Origin: Rhynchopus sp. YZ270_cl-10
Taxonomy: Eukaryota > Euglenozoa > Diplonemea > Diplonemida > Diplonemidae
Direction: 5' to 3'
Length of the DNA: 64,000 bases
NCBI GenBank assembly: GCA_964035575.1
Contig: OZ037875.1
Location: 372,001-436,000 of the forward strand
Made by a program: the position numbers and the translations under genes. Below, one piece after another: positions 1 through 10,900 of the stretch; position 1 is the stretch's first letter, and every line of letters begins with the position of its first letter. The notes below the pieces were generated by a model. That model was not told where the DNA came from. It saw only the letters and a program-made list of their open reading frames with translations, and searched no databases.

Positions 1-160
1 CAGGTGGCTGCATCTGTCCTGGGTTGTGTGCCATTTTTTTGTGTTAAAAAAAGGGGGTTAGGTTGGGAGGGGAGGAGGGCAAAGCACTCCCCCCTCCCCA
101 CGTTGTTTCCCCCCTGGAGGTTGGGGTGGGGTAGATGGGGGTGGTGGGTGGGGGGTGGTA

Positions 161-258
161 TTATAGAGTGTGCTCTGATGACAATCAGAAATCATTGATT
201 GAAGTGAGCAGCATGCGGGCACGCAGGCACCACTCCACCAAGTTTGCCCATAGGTGGC
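161..258 (+). repeat. Direct repeat copy 1
   Basis: About 98 bases beginning TATAGAGTG and containing GTGAGCAGCATGCGGG are repeated, with a few differences, at 367-462. The spacing is about 205 bases. Confidence 0.8.
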
Positions 259-366
259 ATATATCATAGAGTGGTCTTGATGTAAGATGTGTTGACATCT
301 TATGAGGCCAACGCTATGACATTACGTCATCACAAAAAAAACCGTGGTATCTTACAAACCTGAGCT

Positions 367-462
367 ATAGAGTGCTCTGATGGCAATCAGAAAGCATTGA
401 TTGAAGTGAGCAGCATGCGGGCACGCAGGCACCACTCCACCAAGCTGCTCATAGGTGGTATA
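367..462 (+). repeat. Direct repeat copy 2
   Basis: Second copy of the repeat at 161-258. It has small indels and substitutions, including loss of two bases after GAGTG. Confidence 0.8.
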
Positions 463-499
463 TGGATGGATCTAATGCGATCAGAACTTATTGATTGAA

Positions 500-1655
500 G
501 TTTGGGTGATCTATGATCGTCTCCGTGGGACACGTAACAGGCTGTGAGAGCTTGTGAGAGCCTGTGAGACCTTGTGAGAGTCTGTGAGAGCCTGTGAGAC
601 CTTGTGAGAGCCTGTGAGAGCTTACTGAGAGCTAGTGAGAGTTAGTGAGAGCTAGTGGGAGCTGTGCGAGCTTACTGAGAGCTTGTGAGAGCTTACTGGG
701 AGTTAGTGAGAGTTGGTGGGAGCTAGTGGGAGCTAGTGGGAGCTAGTGGGAGCTAGTGGGAGCTAGTGGGAGCTAGTGGGAGCTGTGAGAGCTTACTGAG
801 AGCTGATGACCTACAGTATACACAGTATACACAGTATACACAGTATACACAGTATACACAGTATACACAGTATACACAGTATACACAGTATACACAGTAT
901 ACACAGTATACACAGTATACACAGTATACACAGTATACACAGTATACACAGTATACACAGTATACACAGTATACACAGTATACACAGTATACACAGTATA
1001 CACAGTATACACAGTATACACAGTATACACAGTATACACAGTATACACAGTATACACAGTATACACAGTATACACAGTATACACAGTATACACAGTATAC
1101 ACAGTATACACAGTATACACAGTATACACAGTATACACAGTATACACAGTATACACAGTATACACAGTATACACAGTATACACAGTATACACAGTATACA
1201 CAGTATACACAGTATACACAGTATACACAGTATACACAGTATACACAGTATACACAGTATACACAGTATACACAGTATACACAATACAAACGCCAGGTGG
1301 TCTGAAGAGTGATCTGACCACATTGTCCCAGTATAACATACGCCCAATAAATCCATTGAAGAAGGAATATTTCACGTTTGACCACCACAGAATACATGCC
1401 ACACCACTAAAGTACAAAAAACCCCTCAGGGTTAGTGAGAGCTAGTGAGAGCCTGTGAGAGCTTGTGAGAGCCTGTGAGAGCTTAGTGAGAGTTAGTGAG
1501 AGCTGTGAGAGCCTGTGAGACCTTGTGAGAGCCTGTGAGAGCCTGTGAGAGCTTGTGAGAGCCTGTGAGACCTTGTGAGAGTCTGTGAGAGCCTGTGAGA
1601 GCTTACTGAGAGCTAGTAAAAAAATCTCTCCCCGTTCATAGATCACCCAAAGTTA
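500..1655. repeat. Composite minisatellite block with inverted borders
   Basis: A core of 9-bp repeats (805-1283) is flanked on both sides by degenerate repeats of about 10 bases of the GTGAGAGCCT / GCTAGTGGGA type (about 540-800 and 1430-1618). The borders are short inverted copies: TTTGGGTGATCTATGAT near 501-517 and its reverse complement near 1637-1652. The symmetry suggests the block behaves as one unit. Confidence 0.75.
805..1283. repeat. 9-bp minisatellite (ACAGTATAC)n
   Basis: About 53 near-perfect tandem copies of ACAGTATAC. Because the unit is a multiple of three and free of stops, all frames stay open and give artefactual tripeptide-repeat ORFs. Each unit contains the palindrome GTATAC. 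Confidence 0.97.
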
Positions 1656-1996
1656 GCAACATTGGCGAAAATAAAATAAAAAACTAGGAAGTGGGATGGG
1701 GAACGGCATTTTTTTTCTTCCAATTCTCTTTTCAACCACACAGGGACCACAGAAAGAAAAAAAGCACAGCAAATAAGCGGCAAAATAAAAAATAAAATAG
1801 TAACTCCTCGCCTTTTGCTGTCATCGTTTTTTGTTTCTTTTTGTTTTCCATTTCCCCCTCTTCTTTCCTCTAGTGGGAATTACCCACTGTCCTCTCTTAA
1901 TTTCGTGGTTGTTCGCACCTTCCCTCACCAACCCTGTAGAGGAATATTCCTCTGTAGGGGGGTGGAGGATAGATGATAATTTACCACATAAAATGA

Positions 1997-2440
1997 CTAC
2001 CATATGATGGTATTGACCACAGTGTGCGTTTTCCTCTTTTGGTGTGTTCCGGGGTATCGGAAAACACAACTTTTCATTTCAATGCAACACTTCGCAAATC
2101 TGCACAAAAAAATGGCAAATACTGTATTGTGAAAATTTGGGAAGAGTGGTGAAGATTTGTAAATTCCCATACCCCGGAACACACCACCGTATGATGGAAT
2201 TGACCACAGTGTGCGTTTTCCTCTTTTGGTGTGTTCCGGGGTATCGGAAAACACAACTCTTCACAACTTTTCACAGCACAGTGTAATGCCATATTATTGT
2301 TGTGTAAAGTTGTGTTTTCCTATAGGAAAACACAACTTTTCATTTCAATTCACAACTCTTTCACAACAATATAGCATAGACTGTGCTGTGAAAATTTGTG
2401 AAGAGTTGTGTTTTTCCTACCCGGAACACACCATTATTTT
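1997..2440. repeat. Block of direct and inverted 'GGTGTGTTCCGGGGTATCGG' repeats
   Basis: Direct copies of a motif starting GGTGTGTTCCGGGGTATC lie near 2040-2085 and 2228-2270. Inverted copies (CCGGAACACACC) lie near 2172 and 2420. Flanking bases such as GACCACAGTGTGCG and AAAACACAACT are also repeated. The block could fold into several alternative hairpins. No coding potential was seen. Confidence 0.75.
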
Positions 2441-2490
2441 TGAAAACTTGGTTGGTATTAGTGTAGACACCCAAGGATGAGCTCCACTAT
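2441..2490 (+). repeat. Dispersed hairpin family B copy
   Basis: Family B reads GAAAACTTGGTTGTATTAGTG, then GTAGACACCC, then GAGCTCCACTA in its best copies. TAGTG and CACTA can pair as the base of a hairpin. Confidence 0.6.
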
Positions 2491-2815
2491 GTTCTTTTTG
2501 TTGCCACATTAAAATAAAATAAAAACATTTTGTCTTCGTTGCAACATGCCAACGTTGGTATGGACGGGGTGGTAAAAATAAAAGCTTGGTCTATTTATCA
2601 CATTTTCAGAATTTTCTTTGAAGGGGGAAAAAAAATTCATGGACGATGGGCCTCTTTGTGCACATCTAAATACAGGGAGGGAGTGTCACAACGAAAACAA
2701 GTGGAGACGTGCTTTGCACAACAGGATGATTTGCACTGTGCACTGGGTGCCAATACTTTAAAACATATGAGATCAGACAACGTTTAGAAACGTGCAAAAG
2801 ACAGGAACAGTTTAT

Positions 2816-2852
2816 AAGATGAGTCCTAAGGCTCTCGGGGCTTAGTCACCTT
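2816..2852 (+). repeat. Dispersed hairpin family A copy
   Basis: Family A consensus is AAGATGAACCTAAGCC, a loop of 3-8 bases, then GCTTAGTCACCTT. CTAAGC pairs with GCTTAG, and an outer AAGATGA/TCACCTT stem has one mismatch and a two-base bulge. This copy keeps the CTAAG/CTTAG stem and is preceded by GTTTAT. Confidence 0.7.
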
Positions 2853-2873
2853 GAAAGAAGAAAGTGAAGTTGG

Positions 2874-2903
2874 TAGTGCAAACGCCTCTGGGACGCAGGC
2901 ACG
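2874..2903 (+). repeat. Dispersed family C copy (short form)
   Basis: Family C reads GTGCAAACGCCTC, a variable middle, then GGACGCAGGCAC. GTGC and GCAC close the hairpin. This copy has a shortened middle. Confidence 0.55.
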
Positions 2904-3587
2904 AAGAAAAAACTACAACCGTCCGGGGGGGAAAAGAAAGATGGACATTCCTCTCACTCACCCACATCTAAAAAGAAAATGCGCGTACGCACGCAAGATG
3001 AGAGGACACATACGTTTGGTTTCCCACAAAAAAGAGAAGGGGAAGTGGGCGGGGAGGTTTAAAAAAAAAAAAATGGCGTATGGCAACAGGTGACAAACTA
3101 ACCTAGGGTTACAATTGGCATATCTTTTACCGTATGTAAAACCCCTTTCCTTTTTTTGTCTCCGACTTTTTTCATTTTTTGCGACAAAGAAATTGGGGAG
3201 GAAATTCGTAATTTGATTCAAAAAAACTCACAAAAATATGGGGCCTATTAGGTCTAAATAAAAAAATAGCTTGGGATAGGAACGTAAGGTATATCGGGCC
3301 AAAAAAAAGGATATCTTTAAAACACTGGGAGTACTGAAGAAAGGGTGGTTGGAGTGAAAGGGGGGGGGCTGATGCACACTCACTGCACACACCCGCTTCA
3401 AAATACACCGGGAAAAAAAAAATATGTTTTGACAAGCTGGCCGGCAAAACCATGCAGCTTGCAGGCGATGTGTGTGATAGGAGAGCGATGTGTGCGAGAT
3501 GTTACATCTTTTCCGAAGACAACAATTTAAAATAGAACTGAAAAAAGCGGAGCTTTAGGTTGGCAACTACACTATTCCAAAAGAGTA

Positions 3588-3622
3588 GTTGAAACGTGCC
3601 AAAACGCATCTCAGCCACATAA
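3588..3622 (+). repeat. Dispersed family H copy
   Basis: Begins GTTGAAACGTGCCAAAACGC. Related copies lie at 21065-21110 and 31424-31474. Confidence 0.55.
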
Positions 3623-3650
3623 TTAAAAAACCCCACTAACTAACGGAACT

Positions 3651-3681
3651 TGAAAGATGAAAGTGCCTCAAAAAGCACAAA
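3651..3681 (+). repeat. Dispersed hairpin family F copy
   Basis: Family F reads TTGAAAGATGAATGTGCC, a CTCTC-type loop, then GTGCACACACGTCTT. The GTGC/GCAC stem is recognisable here. Confidence 0.5.
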
Positions 3682-3775
3682 CATACTGTTAAAAGAGAAC
3701 GCAACGAAATAAAAAGGTGACGTTGATAACGCAAACGCCCTCTGGGACGCAGGCACTACAAAAAAAAATAATGGT

Positions 3776-3808
3776 AAGATGGACCCTAAACCTCGTTTAA
3801 GTTCACCT
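3776..3808 (+). repeat. Family A hairpin with paired change
   Basis: The inner stem is TAAAC/GTTTA instead of TAAGC/GCTTA, so both sides changed and pairing is kept. Confidence 0.6.
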
Positions 3809-4080
3809 ACGAAATACTTACATTTTTTTTTCCTCCCCTCGCGCAAGAAGACAGCGCCTTTTCCTATAAGGCATAAGTGAATGTGCCGTGACACCTTCTT
3901 TTTGTCCCACCCCTATTCATTTGAAACGAACCCGATAAAAAACAAACCACAGAAGAAAAGAAAAAAGGGAAAAAAATATACGTACGCAATAGCCTCGTGT
4001 ATTGTGTGCCTCAGTCACCTAAAAGCCTGAGTGGGCCTATCTATGAGGTGACAGAACCACCGTCCAAAAAATAGTTTTGT

Positions 4081-4110
4081 AAGATGATCCAAAGCCGCTT
4101 GGTCAGCTTC
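4081..4110 (+). repeat. Diverged family A copy
   Basis: AAGATGATCC and AAAGCC match the left half. The right half is degraded. Confidence 0.35.
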
Positions 4111-4200
4111 TCAAAAACAGAAAAATAATCAAAGGCACAGCACTCAAAAAAGAAAAGAAAAGAAAAATGTTCTCAGCAGACAAAAACAATAAAGGTTGAA

Positions 4201-4237
4201 GGTGCAAACGTCTCACCGTTCATCGGCGGACGCAGAA
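4201..4237 (+). repeat. Dispersed family C copy
   Basis: GGTGCAAACG, then TCATCGGCGGACGCAG, matching the full-length copies at 19180 and 46420. Confidence 0.6.
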
Positions 4238-4378
4238 GAGAAAAGAAAAAAATGCTTGTGAAATGAACCTAAGCTGTGCTGTGCTGTAGAGAAAAATTGC
4301 ATTTTCAAATTTGAAAAAAAAAAAAAAAATGGAGTTGACTTCTCCTTGAACTTTTTTTCTTCATTTTGAAATTAGAAT

Positions 4379-4408
4379 CTCATATTCGCGTTCCAAATGC
4401 GAATATGA
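4379..4408. repeat. Perfect 11-bp inverted repeat
   Basis: CTCATATTCGC and GCGAATATGAG are separated by eight bases and can form a hairpin. They are not part of the families seen elsewhere. Confidence 0.8.
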
Positions 4409-4877
4409 GTCCCTTTACCAAAAAAAACTCAGAAAATAGTAGGATAGGTAAGTAAAGATGTTTCGTTGATTGCACAATCCTCCTGTTTGAGGGAGAATTG
4501 GCGACCGTACCCGGTAATTACTATTTCTCCTTTAAAGCAAGCTTCGTGGGAATAAGAAAAAAACTGTCAACACAACTGAGGGACACACCCCCATCCCAGA
4601 CGCGTATTTTGAAAAAAAAAACTATCTAAAAAGCAAAATACGGGGTTTACAAACCCCCCCTTTTCCCTTCACCTATTGCAGATACTTTCCTCTCCAAAAC
4701 CTTTACTTCAAATTCAAAACCCTGATACCTTGGTGCCCAAACACCAAAAAAAAAAAAAACATGAAATACATACCCGCTCACGACAGGGTACCTAAAAAAA
4801 AACCCATGCAAGATACTACTTTCCACCAAGCGATTAATTCAATCGCTGAAGTGGAAAAAAACATTTCAAAAAAATGT

Positions 4878-4908
4878 AAGATGAGTTTAAGCCTTGCTTT
4901 GTCATCTT
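4878..4908 (+). repeat. Family A hairpin copy near the 3' end of the IP3R-like gene
   Basis: AAGATGAGTTTAAGCC, a short loop and GCTTTGTCATCTT. It lies about 40 bases beyond the stop codon of the minus-strand channel gene. Confidence 0.55.
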
Positions 4909-4948
4909 TTGAATAAAAAAAAATTGAAGGATGCATCACACATCTTCC

Positions 4949-7900
4949 CTACATATCAGGGACCACCAAACTCCCGGACCTTTGCCTCCCGAGGGGAATA
5001 CGAATACTGTTCCCTGTAGAGAGGTTCGCGGAACTGCCGATTCTTCGGGCGGTGCCTGGTTGCGGTTCGTAGGGGTTAGCGTCGAGGCGAAGCGAGCCTC
5101 CTCTGGTGCGTGCGCGAGAGGGAGGGCGGGAGGAGGGTGGGATGGTCTGGTCTTCCTGCGCAACCAGACACTTCTCCACCCCGACCTGCAGCATCTGCAT
5201 CATCGCGAGCATATCACGCATCCGCCTCTCCGTCGTGTCCGTCTTCTTCGCAAGCCCCTTCTGCTCGGACGCCATCTCATTGAGCTTCCCCTCCATCATA
5301 ACCTCGTACTTCCGTGAGACAGCTTCGCCCCCTTGCCTGCGGTCCGTCTCCTGCCCCTCACCGTTTGCGTTCGTTTTGTTCTGCAAACAAATCGCGCGGT
5401 TGGCAGGGAAGAAGGACAGGTCGAGCGCCCCCATCTTGTTGCTCACGTAGGACTCCTGGCCGGTGAACTCGCTCTCCTCCTTTGTGCGGAGGTGGTGGAT
5501 GAAGTAGATGTACGCCCACATGTTGTGGTCTCGTTTGATGTGGTGTTCAAATCCTGATGCGTAACGGTCGAACTCAGCTGATTCGATGCCTGTGTGTGTG
5601 TGGGTGAAAGAATGAAAGTTTTAGTTATTTTTGCTGCTTTTTTGGTGGTCTTTAAAAATGTACTACTGCATGGGTGAAGTGTAAAATCTGGGGAAAAAAA
5701 TCCTCCTCATGATGCATAGTTGCAGACCGTGCAGGGGGGATGCGACTACTGCACGATTGCCGCGTGATTTGTGGCAAACCGCAAATAAAAAAAAGTGCGG
5801 CAGCCGTGGGGAAGGGGGGAAAAAGGTGTGGGGTTTTGCGTGGGGGGGTTTTCAGCTTGTCAGAATATCGCCCTTCGTGGGGGCAACAGCCTGGTCTGTG
5901 TAGCTATTTGAAAAGGTGATGATGTTTGTCGGCCGGCGGTGTGTGGGAATTGGAGTGGGGGTGGGTGGGTGGGCTGGTGCATACCGCAAATGAAGCAGCG
6001 TGTGCGTATCTCATCTTCAACCTTCTGCTTCTCTGCACGAAGCTCGGCGAAGGTGTCGATAATGATACCGAAAATGATGTTCAGCAAAATAACAATCACG
6101 ATAACAAAGAACGAGAAGTCGAACGCCATGCGGAAGCCGTACTTCACGTCAAGCTTCCCGTCGCCGTCGCCATCGAATTCTGGTGATTCCTGCAACAAAA
6201 AAAATGAACATTTCATATACTTTTTATTCTACTGAATAGACAGAGCAAAAAAGGGAAGAAAAAAAAATTAACACCAAATACGAAATGATTCTGAAGCTCG
6301 ATTCACAAAAAAAAAAAAAATGCACCATAAAAAATAAATCACCCCAAGCTGAATACCCCCTACAGTGCACACTCTTACTGCAATATTGAGGTTGAAAACG
6401 CATCTTTTTAATCCTGCTATTCGACGCATATGGTCAACACAATTTCTGTTTATTTGCATACCATGAGATCCGAGATACCACCCTTTGCAATCCCGTTGAG
6501 GAGGGTGTGGATGAAGGTGCGGAATATGGTTGCTGCCGCTTCGTCTGAGTTTTGATAGCTATCTTTGAAGAACACGAAACCCGCGACCGCAAAGTGGAAC
6601 ACGATGATGACAGCAAGCAGCCCAGTGAGCAGCAGCGACTTTCCATTCTTGGTGATCGAACGAATAACAGACTGCAGAATCGGCGAATGCGACACTACCG
6701 AAAAGAGCTGACTCGTAAAGAACAACGGCGACACAAACAACCCCAACACCGAGCACGCCACCATAAAACAGTGCCCCACAAACTTCCCATCCACCACCAA
6801 ATACCACATCATCAGCATATAATGCCCTACAACCGGATCCTGATAGATCTCTCGCACCCTCGACCGCATACCTCCCCACACCTGGTAGGCCCGATCCAAT
6901 CCTATCAATCCCAGCAGCTTCTCTCCCATCAGCAACTTCAAAAACACATATGTCAGGACAGAGGTCATTGCACCCATCCTCTTTCTGGTCCGCGCCGGCG
7001 AACCTCTTGGCGTAGTAACCGATCTAGGAGGGGTCAAAGCCTGCAACGAAGGACTCCCTCCCCTACCATGCGAATGAACGGTTGACCCCAGCCCTATGGT
7101 GGTCTGGGTATTGTTGTGTCCTGGAGAACTATGCGGAATGAGAGCAGGCGACTGCGGGCGGGTCCCTCCCCCCCCTGGAAGCCCAGCACCTCGCCCAATC
7201 CTAGCAGGAGAATCACGAAATGTATGACCCCCATCCGTCTCCACACCCTGCGGGGAAACATGAGGAGACGAAGGCTCCAATGCAGCACGCAGTGTCCTTT
7301 GCATCCCTCTCCTCGGCCCCATCCTAGGGGAGAATGCGGACACCTGAGGCATCTGTTGCAACTGCGCTGGAGGCCACTGCCCGACCGGCATATTCCTAAT
7401 GCGTGGTACAGTCTCCACTGTCCTCGATACTATCTGCGGTGCAGAGGAATAATCAAGCGACTCTGACGCATCACTACTTGAATCGCACATCGGAACGTAT
7501 GGTTGAGGGCTCCACGAATCCTTCTCGACCTGAGCCAATCCAGATGGGGGCTGCTTTCTGCGATTCGTCATAGCGAATTTGGAGATTGTCGACCCCAATT
7601 TTGACTCATTTCTCAAAAACCCTCCCGGGGTCTGCGGGACAACATGAATTGAATCTACATGAGGGATCCCTGTAGGAGGCTGTGCGGAATGATCACTCAC
7701 AGGGCTGACATAGGAGATGTTCGTACTGCTCCCATCACTGCAGCCTAGCAAAGGGGAGGCTGCGGGGGTGCCGTCCACATCCTTCGCCGCCTTCCTTCCG
7801 TGCGTCATATTAGGCGAACTCCTGCACTGCAGAAGAGGAGAGCTACCAGGTTTCCGCGCAGCACCAGGCATCGTCATCGACAATCTGTGTCCAACTGAAT

Positions 7901-10900
7901 TGCTCTGTGTCCCCGACAGATCCCCACCTCCAGGAGGGCTTTGCGTTGTCGTCTGCTCATTTGGTGCAGCCAAATGCACTGACCTTGCCCTCTGTGAACT
8001 ATACAACCCTGGCTGCTGCACAGCACCACTGTGCGGCGAAGGACGCAACCCAGGAGAACCCAACGGCGGGGTACCCCTATAGCCCACCCTCCTCGGCGCA
8101 GGGCTTGCGCTCTGCATCGGAGAGCCTCGTGGAGATGGCATGAAGCTCGTTGCGTTCAATCCACTGCTGCGGGTATGCGACATGATGCTTGGGTTGTGAG
8201 GAATGGACATAGTGTGGTTCGAGCATTCGTCGTCGCTGTATCCGCAGATTGGAATGTGCGAGCTGCTGTTGTTGTTTGAGCCAGGGAAGATGGGTTGTAC
8301 TGTGTCGTAAACCACGTGGTGGCCATCGTCGTCTTCGTCACGGCGAAGTCGGAGAAGGTCTTCAGCAGAGAGACGAGATTCCCATTGATTGGTTTCCTCT
8401 TGTTTGCTTTGTTGATGTGCCAGAATAGGTCCTTCGGAGAAAGCTTGATGCACCGCAGTGAGAATGGTCAGCCACAACTGCATGACACCGACCAAAATGA
8501 AAAGAAACTCAAAGAGCATAACCGTAAAGGTACGTCCATCGTTCGGCTCCGCAGTGCACGTTGCGTTGAGGGGGTCAGTAGTGTTAGAGGTTTCATCAAA
8601 CTTCTGCAAATGACTTTCCATCAAAATCGCATTCATTAAGGCAAGCAACACCGCAAACGACACAGTCACAGAGTGCAGCTCTGAGGTCCTTCTGTGTACA
8701 AAAATCCCTATTAATCCGGCCACAGCGCGGAGCTTGCTCACTTGAACAGGGCTTTCCACTATCAACCTTGGAGAGACTGGAGGGGAGGTTGGAGGGGAAA
8801 GGCCAGGAAGCGGGCTTTTGGGTGCCTGCTGCTGTTGTTGTGGGAGTGCTTCGCCGAAGAGGACGTCCTGCCATTTGTGCATAGCGTCTGTGGAGAAGTG
8901 TTCTTCGGAGTAACGCATCTCGAAGAGCGCGTCGTCGGCCATGGAGAAGAAGGACAGCAGACGTGAGGCAGGGGTGTCGCGGTCTGCTGCCCAGAGAATC
9001 GTACGCTTGGTTTTCTTGCTGAGGTTGAGGCAGAGCTCGGGGATGCGGAAGTATACTCTCTGTAAACGGCCTTCTCTGGCAGCGATTTCAATCCGTCCGG
9101 TCATTGCTTGGAAGTATGCGAAGCCGTTTTCGTCCTTCATAAAATAGAAGGAATCCTGCAGAATATCCTGAGTGTCAAACGACGCTAGAGTTTCCATAAA
9201 AATGAAGAGATTGAACCCAAGCTCCAGGGCAGTGTCGTGTTCGGAAGAGGACCCCCTTCTGCGGTTTCTCCAACACATATCTAATGTGGAGCCAATGAGG
9301 AACATCAGATCGACGGTCTGCATCAAGGTGTTTGGGAGCACGCTGTTTTCGCACCCCTCGAGGAGGGAGAGAAGCGTGATGGTGGCAGCGTTGAGCATTT
9401 CGTCGGTGCGGGCGCGTGAAATCCTGCCTTCTGTTGCAGCCTCGTAGTCGAGTCTGAACACTGTGGACACCTCGCGTGCAAGCTGTGCGTTGACGAGGAC
9501 CACCTGGTTTTCTTTGCAAGGCCCCTGGCAGTATTCGGTCAAAGAGTTGAAACCTTGGAGCATAAGAGAAAAGAGCTGGTCTTCAAAGCAGGCAGGGGGC
9601 ACTGAAATGGCGGCCTTTAGTACAGAGAAGGACTCCTTGACGAGGTCGACTGAGTGGAGGTTGTCAGGTTGCTCATGGATGTAGCATTGCAGCTCATGGT
9701 TGTGCCCTTCGCAGAACAGCTGAAGGAGACGCAGTGTCTGCGTCACCGTGCACAGATTAGAATCGGGCCGAATCCGGACGGGAGATATCGGCAGTCGAAG
9801 CGACATCATCGCAAGGTCTGGACGGCATCTTTTCTTCTCCATGACCTCCAACTCCTTCAACTCTGTAACGGCACGATGCAACCTGGTACGCACACACTGA
9901 AAGAACGCCTCCTCTCTAATCGAATGAAAGTAGTTCAGCAACTGCTTCTGAACCTGCAAATTCCCTTCATCAAGCAGAGCAATGCCAAAGAGAAGTGCAT
10001 GCCGAACAATCTCCTCATTAGGTGCTTCAATGAGACTGGACATGAGCAGGGTGGCACCTAAGGTATCAAGAACACACTGCATGCTTCGCATGGCGGCTTC
10101 GCCTTCACGCTTTTCAGATTTGAGAAGATACGTCAAGACACGAAGAATAAAGCAGACACAGAACGTATCTTCACAGCACTTCGAAAAGTGTTGTACAAAG
10201 TACCGCACAATAACGCCGTAGCGCTGCGCCAAAGAGGATGACAGCTGTCTCTCCCTGGGCATAACGTCTTCACGCAGAATCGTCGCGAATTGGATCACCG
10301 CGCAGTGTTCTTCTTCGCCGTCTACTGGGAGAAAATCTCCTTGAAGATCGAAGTTTTCATCGTCATCTGCAAGGCATTGGCAGAGCAGGCGGAATGACAG
10401 CGTAAAGAGACGAGGGTTACCATGGTACATCGAGGTCTGGAGGAAGATCCTTGCAAGGAGGTGTGCCCCTTTGAGATATGTTTGTTTCGGTTGTGGTGGG
10501 GCAGTAGGGGATGCAGGGGTTCTCATCTGCCCTAGAGGACCAAATGTCGTTGTAACCGCAGGCGCCCTTTTTGGTTCTGCAGCCTGCCGTGCGCGGACCG
10601 TTTTTTTCCATAATTTGGTCAACCCTTCGCTCCAATCGCGTGGCCGAACACCTTGCCGCTGAATTGCCTCAAGAATTTGACATGCAACCAGCTTCGACTG
10701 TGTTATCTCATCTACTCCACTGGAGAGCATCCCCCCTACCTCATCGAGACTATCTTGGAGGTTGTGGACCAATAGCTGCTGCCAATTTGCAGAGGTTTGG
10801 GTTGTGGAGGCGGTAGCCTTTCTGAACCTCATGGCAGTGACGGATGCGGTGTGCTCACTGAGGAAGCGGTCTCGCATTGAGGCTGCGTCCATATCATTGG

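Larger units (their letters stand above)
1..4948. other. Gene-free repeat-rich region
   Basis: No convincing coding sequence is present. The stretch contains a diverged direct repeat, a minisatellite, a block of mutually inverted 'GGTGTGTTCCGG' repeats, long A and T runs, and copies of short dispersed hairpin families, each listed separately. It lies downstream of the IP3-receptor-like gene, which is transcribed towards it. Confidence 0.7.

Noticed and set aside
805-1283. CRISPR-like regular repeat
   Set aside because: There are no unique spacers and the repeat unit is only 9 bp; it is a plain minisatellite.
753-1417. Five overlapping 170-214 residue ORFs of HSI, YTQ, VYC, VYT and LCI repeats
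   Set aside because: They are all readings of the 9-bp minisatellite, which is open in every frame. Nothing at either end resembles a protein.
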